Origin: Costus lasius
Lineage: Eukaryota; Streptophyta; Magnoliopsida; Zingiberales; Costaceae
Direction: 5' to 3'
NCBI GenBank assembly: GCA_027563935.2
Contig: CM050450.1
Location: 26,523,439-26,587,438, forward strand
DNA length: 64,000 nt
Both the position numbers and the translations under genes were made by a program. The notes under the pieces are model-generated. The model was given only the letters and a program-made list of their open reading frames with translations. It searched no databases and was not told where the DNA came from. This document shows, in pieces, positions 59,262 to 64,000 of this stretch; positions within the stretch are counted from its first letter, which is position 1; each line of letters opens with the position of its first letter.

Positions 59262-59384
59262 CTTAGTATTCCTCTCTTTGCTCCATCTCTACAGAATCCT
59301 AAAGAACATGGAACATATAATTCATCTCCTGCAACATATAATTTTCACCTCCGGTCGATCACAGTCCTAAACAATTACCAGTGA

Positions 59385-60539
59385 TGGTTTAGCTTTGATG
59401 GAGGCAAACATATCAGTACAGTTACACTTGACATACGTTCTATCAATGGCTTTCCCCTTCAAGTTTAGTATTTGTCACAGGGGAATATATGCTCCTTTTA
59501 TCCAAGTAAAAAAAAAAATTTGAAAATAAAAAAGAAAATAGAAAAAGGACAAGAGACTGTGCAGTGCAACAATAATAAAAAAAGAAACAAAATAGAGAAA
59601 GATGCATTGGAAATTTGGAGGGAGGTAAAGTGCGCCGAGAAGAGACAATGCAAAAAAAAATAAAAAAAATAAAAGAAAAGAGGGAGGAGCACTTGCATAC
59701 GAGTGACATGTGATTCATTCAAGACCTGGGTTTGAAATGAAGAATGCACAACCCGATTATATACCTGTTATAATTGATTTGTACAATCTTAGCAAGAAAT
59801 AAAAATTCAGCCCAGCTTGATCCAATAGCAAATTGGCTAGATTCGATCCAATCAAACTCATTCAGTTAAGTCACTACGGTAGAGTGAAACTCTACCACTA
59901 GTAGCGATTCAAGGCCCTGCAATCCATCGTCACCTCATCAACTTCAGTCGATAGACAAAATCGGGGCATCACCACTGTGGTCCCAAAACTACAGCCGTGA
60001 AGAGGTGGTGGGACAAAATTCTACCCATCGTTGTTTACCATTGGGTGTCAACCAACACACATGTTCGACGGTAGCGCAGTCCAGCTCAACCTAAATCCTG
60101 CCAAGTTTGATGCACCATTGGGTGTCAACCAACACGTAGTGCAGTCCAGCTCAAACTAAATCCTACCAAATTTGATGCAGGTCCGATCCACAAATGAAAT
60201 TTAAAGGAGATTTGCTACATCAAAATTGCAAACTCAATCTAAGCCTAGCTTTAATTAAATTCAAATCAAGAGTCAAAATTGAACCAAATCAAAACAATGG
60301 TTCGAACTAAGTTGTCATGATAGTACCAAACCCATTGCAATGGGGTTGACTCAATTTGCTGTATAAGATGGCAGCCAAAAAGAGAAGAGAGACAAAGATA
60401 GTCTTAACTCTGATTTAGTCCAAGATATCTACGGGCTATTTTTGATCGAACACCTACTCACCAAATTATGAAATAATTATCATCAAGTTATCAAGACCAA
60501 TATTTCTCAGTTTCAAAAATGATAAAGCCTTGGCACACC
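59385..60539. other. Unassigned intergenic stretch with a local duplication
   Basis: No gene. A-rich runs lie at 59500-59690. A tandem duplication of 66-77 bases lies at 60037-60179 (both copies begin ACCATTGGGTGTCAACCAACAC). The start may be intron of the NBR1-like gene. Confidence 0.45.
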
Positions 60540-61503
60540 ACAATATAATATTATTTGGGAGATACGTATGTCGATGCTCGTCATCAGGGAGTAGCTCCTC
60601 AATATAGCATTGTGTCCGCAATGTCAAGGCCACAACGGCCAATCCCAAATTCAAATACTCACAAGCCATCAAGGCCGAGTACTTTTCTCAAATTTAAATA
60701 TCCAACAAGTCGCAAAACCAAATATTTCCTAATTAAATATCCAACAAGTCGCAAGACCGAATATTTCCAAATTAAATTATCCAACACGCTGCAAGGTCGG
60801 GTAATTTTTCACATTAAATTATCCAATACGCCGAGAGGCCGGGTAATTTTCTAAATTAAATTATCCAACAAGTCGCAAGACCAGATATTTTCTAATTTAA
60901 ATATCCAACAAGTCGCAAGACCGGATATTTTCTAATTTAAATATCCAACAAGTCGCAAGACCAGATATTTTTAAATTATCCAACAAGCCGCGAGACCGGA
61001 TAATTTTCCCAAATCAAACATCCAACACGCCGTCAAGGCCGGATAATCTTCCAAATTCCAATATCCAACATGTCTTAATGCATTACGATGGAATATTATT
61101 TGGGAAGTGCGTACGTCGATGTTTATCATCGGGGCGTAGTTCCTCAATATGACATCGTGCTGCCGAGGCTGAATATTATCCCAGATTCGAACATCTAATA
61201 TGTCGTCACAGGACCAAACACAAATATAAGGCTATCCAAATTGACAAAAGTTTCTCTCTTTTGTCGCTTATGTCTTATGTCAAGCTATGTATTTTCAAAA
61301 TGTTCATGAATAAAATTGCTTAGTCTTGTATTTCATTTCATAGTATAGATCTCTTAATCAAAGGTTCCCTAATTTTAGGAGTAATTAACAATGAGTGCTT
61401 ACGCTCATTGGAAGCCAGAACCCATTAAACAATAAGCCTTATTAACTTAAGGTGAATTTAATAAAGGTCATATTACATTATTTCAATGTAACACTTTTTG
61501 ACC
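60540..61503 (-). repeat. Left arm of a large inverted repeat, with a tandem array
   Basis: The arm is similar, in reverse, to 62581 onward. It contains a tandem array at about 60660-61075 with units of about 41-45 bases of the type ATATCCAACAAGTCGCAAGACC-GGATATTTTCTAATTTAA, about nine units. A non-tandem block around CGTACGTCGATG, ATCATCGGGGCGTAG occurs twice (about 60540-60620 and 61090-61170). The arm ends TGTAACACTTTTTGACCC at 61503. Confidence 0.8.
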
Positions 61504-61928
61504 CTACACACTCATTTCTTTTGTTCCCCGTTCTTTCTTATTACAACTATACAGCCCACTCACATACAAGGTCCTCACAAAAGTTCTTCCTATGAGGTAG
61601 CTAAAGGGGGAACACAAAGCGGTATTCAAGTACCCACAAGAGGACATGTGCCGTGGCAAACACAATTTCAACACAACCAAAGCACACATAGATTCACAAA
61701 CATAGTATACAACTTCAGTTCATAGTCATAGTAACGCACAGCAACAAAAGTAACTATACCATAACAATCGACATATCAGGGCATACATAAGAAATCTTGT
61801 AAAATTGAGGCACGACCTAGCCAACAAGGTACTTAAACCACAAGGAAGAACGAGGCACGACTTGGCCATGTTTTATATCAAGATCAATCAAAGACCGAGG
61901 CTCGACAAGGCCCAAGAACATAACATGT
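61504..61928. other. Spacer of the inverted repeat, first part
   Basis: No gene or known element. Three copies of an AGGCACGAC-type string lie near 61810-61905 (GAGGCACGACCTAGCC, GAGGCACGACTTGGCC, GAGGCTCGACAAGGCC). Confidence 0.4.
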
Positions 61929-62526
61929 TGTTGGGGTTTTAGGGGAAAACCCAATTAGGCCTATAGTCCTTTAAAGGATGAGTCTCACATAGAGAGGATA
62001 GAATATGAAACTTAGGTTTATACTATCTTGTTTTCCCTTGCCCTTTAGGGCCTTTTAGGGGTATGTGAATATTTACCTAAGTAAATTCAAATACGCACAT
62101 GCCCACCTCACCGAGCCGGGTTGGGTTGGGTCGGGTCGGGTAGCTTGCGATTAATTTTATTGGGCATTTAGTTCATAATTAAGACTAATTATAACTCATC
62201 TTAATAATGGTCATTACGCCTACCTACTTAGAGGTAGACGTTCGCATGGGCTGACTAAGAATAGCCATAAGCGCTTACTCTATATAAAGAGGTGTACACA
62301 GCCGGTTGGTATACACATATGACTTCTTTTCTCTTTCGCGCTCTCTCTCATTATTCTTGCCTATCAAAGCCGAAAGCATCCTTGTGACAACTGCTATACC
62401 GACGCGCCGACAGTAGTGGATTTCCTCATTGAATCTTTGAGGCAGAATACTGGTCAACTCTCGCCTGAGGGACGAAAATTTATCTAAAGACAGATCCATT
62501 AGGATCACCTCCAAGTTCCTCTAACA
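61929..62526 (+). repeat. Probable solo LTR in the spacer
   Basis: TGTTGGGGTTTTAGGGG begins a stretch with a TATA box (TATATAAAG at 62281-62289), a following CTCTCTCTC leader-like part and an end CCTCTAACA. This looks like a copia-type LTR. No coding part, primer site or clear target duplication was found, so a solo LTR or fragment is most likely. Confidence 0.5.
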
Positions 62527-62580
62527 CTAAATTTGTTTCTTTGTTTTGGTTAATTGTAGGATTAGATCTAATAATTTTGT

Positions 62581-64000
62581 GGGGTCAAAAAGTGTTACAT
62601 TAGAATGCAATATGACCATTTTCAAATTCACCTTATGATAAATAAGGCTTTTTGTTTAAATGGGTTCTGGCTTCCAATGAGCGCAAGTGTTCATTGTTAA
62701 TTACCCCTAAAATTAGGGAACCTTTGATTAAGAGATCTATATTATGAAATAAAATGCAAGACCAGACTAAACAATTTTATTCATAAGCATTATGAAGATA
62801 CATGGTTTGACATGATGCAAAAGCGATGAAAAAAGAGCCTTCATCAATTTGAACAACTTGTACTTGTCAAATGTTTAGTCTTGCAATGATTTATCAAATG
62901 TTTGAGCTTTGAGAATATCTAGCCTTGGCAACACAATGTCATATTGAGGAGCTACGCCCCGATGGTAAACATCGATGTACGCACCTCCCAAATAATATTC
63001 CGTCGTAATGCATTAAGGCATGTTGGATATTTGAATTTGGAAGATCATCCGGCCTTAACGGCGTATTGGACGATTGAATTTGGAAAATATCCGGCCTTGC
63101 GGTGTATTGGATATTTAAATTTGGAAAAATTACCCGGTCTCGCGGCTTATTGGATAATTTGAATTTAGGAAAATATCTGGTCTTGCGGCTTGTTGGATAT
63201 TTAAATTTGAGAAAAATTACCCGGTCTCGTGGCTTGTTGGGTGATTAAATTTAGGAAATTATCCGGCTTCGTGGCTTGTTGGATAATTTGAATTTGGAAA
63301 ATATTCGGCCTTGCAGCTTGTTGGATATTTGAATTTGAGGAAAATTATCCGGCCTCGCGGCTTGTTGGGTAATTAAATTTGGGAAATTATCTGGCCTCAC
63401 GGCTTATTGGATAATTTGAATTTGGAAAATTATCTGGCCTCGCGGCTTGTTGGATAATTTGAATTTGAAAAATATTCAGCCTCATGGCTTGTTGGATATT
63501 TAAATTTGAGAAAAATTACCCGGCCTCGCGGCTTGTTGGATAATTTGAATTTGGAAAATATCCGGCCTTGTGGTTTGTTGGATAATTTTGAATTTAGAAA
63601 ATATCCGGCCTTGCGGCTTGTTGGATATTTAAATTTGAGGAAATTATCCGGCTTCACGGCTTGTTGAATAATTTGAATTTGAAGAAATTACCCAGCCTTG
63701 CAACTTGTTGGATAATTTGAATTTGAGGAAAGTACCCGGCCTTGCGGCTTGTTGGAAAATTTGAATTTAAAAAATATCCAGCCTTGCAGCGTGTTGGATA
63801 TTTAAATTTGAGGAAATTAGCCGGCCTTGCGGCTTGTCGGATAATTTGAATTTGGAAAACATCCGGCCTTGTGACTTGTTGGATATTTAAATTTGAGGAA
63901 AATTACCCGGCCTTACAGGTTGTTGGATAATTTGAATTTGAAAAATATCTAGCCTTGCGGCGTATTGGATATTTAAATTTGAGGAAATTACCCAGCCTTG
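62581..64000 (+). repeat. Right arm of the large inverted repeat, with a tandem array to the window edge
   Basis: It begins GGGTCAAAAAGTGTTACATT, the inverse of the left arm end, and stays similar through about 62990. From about 63010 a tandem array of about 22 units (about 42-47 bases, of the type GGCTTGTTGGATAATTTGAA-TTTGGAAAATATCCGGCCTTGC) runs to the last base. Units alternate between ATATCCGG and ATTACCCGG variants. No coding was recognised. Confidence 0.8.

Larger units (their letters stand above)
50378..59384 (+). pseudogene. NBR1-like autophagy receptor fragment (PB1 domain), split by a chromovirus
   Basis: The ATG at 50378 opens MDSSPPMEDRAYERALMIKVKYG, the first strand of a PB1 domain, and an acidic DGDGDTVALDDDDEL (the PB1 acidic loop) follows after a shift near 50555. 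A TGA in place of tryptophan lies near 50601, and a further shift lies near 50842. The frame then reads TRYPSTDDLLSSIWAINDITNPTKESGYGS and is cut at 50990 by the chromovirus. After the duplicated CTTAG it resumes as IPLFAPSLQNPKEHGTYNSS and stops at 59382-59384. Plant NBR1 (Joka2) is the selective autophagy cargo receptor, and PB1 mediates its self-assembly. The zinc, NBR1 and UBA domains are missing. Assignment rests on the PB1 part. Confidence 0.65.

Noticed and set aside
60660..64000. Regular arrays suggesting a CRISPR array
   Set aside because: Plant nuclear DNA, units joined without unique spacers, strong drift between units; a tandem repeat.

Overview
The window is nuclear DNA of a flowering plant. 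It holds one spliced, apparently intact plant gene of the DUF248 (PMT) family, and most of the rest is nested plant transposons: Ty1/copia, Ty3/gypsy chromovirus, Athila/Tat-like gypsy, PIF-Harbinger, hAT, Mutator-type and a SINE. The species cannot be named from the sequence alone.

Layout. (1) 1-12431: the 3' end of a plus-strand copia element (RT-RNase H with stop codons, then its 3' LTR). A second, very young minus-strand copia element (3222-12304, LTRs alike wherever compared, 5-bp TSD TCGAC) sits inside that LTR. (2) 12432-about 33000: an old, decayed minus-strand chromovirus (integrase, RNase H, RT, primer site, LTR) that has been entered by a Harbinger-type non-autonomous transposon (14577-15650), a plus-strand gag-protease-only gypsy element (16325-24213, TSD GTTCT) and a minus-strand relative (24946-30425), which itself carries a short SINE at 28213-28318. 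(3) 33000-42100: an AT-rich stretch and then the eight-exon PMT20/21-like methyltransferase gene on the minus strand (598 aa, coding exons 40987-34804, 5'UTR exon near 41966-42070). Its introns hold a Mutator-type MITE and a duplicated pseudo-exon. (4) 42658-49045: a decayed PIF-Harbinger transposon with both its transposase and its Myb/trihelix-like gene, carrying a hAT MITE. (5) 49046-59384: a copia gag scrap, then an NBR1-like (PB1 domain) pseudogene split by a minus-strand chromovirus (50991-59261, TSD CTTAG). (6) 60540-64000: a large inverted repeat whose arms are made of about 44-bp tandem repeats, with a probable solo LTR in the spacer; the right arm runs off the window.

Only the PMT gene looks functional. 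It is predicted to be a type II Golgi membrane methyltransferase acting on cell-wall pectin. The rest records successive insertions whose order can be read from nesting and target-site duplications. The least expected signals are arrays of short palindromes in the LTRs of both gag-pro gypsy elements, each with one further copy in the internal non-coding region; a stem-loop-like motif shared by those two elements; the pseudo-exon duplication in the PMT gene; and the inverted pair of tandem arrays at the right end.
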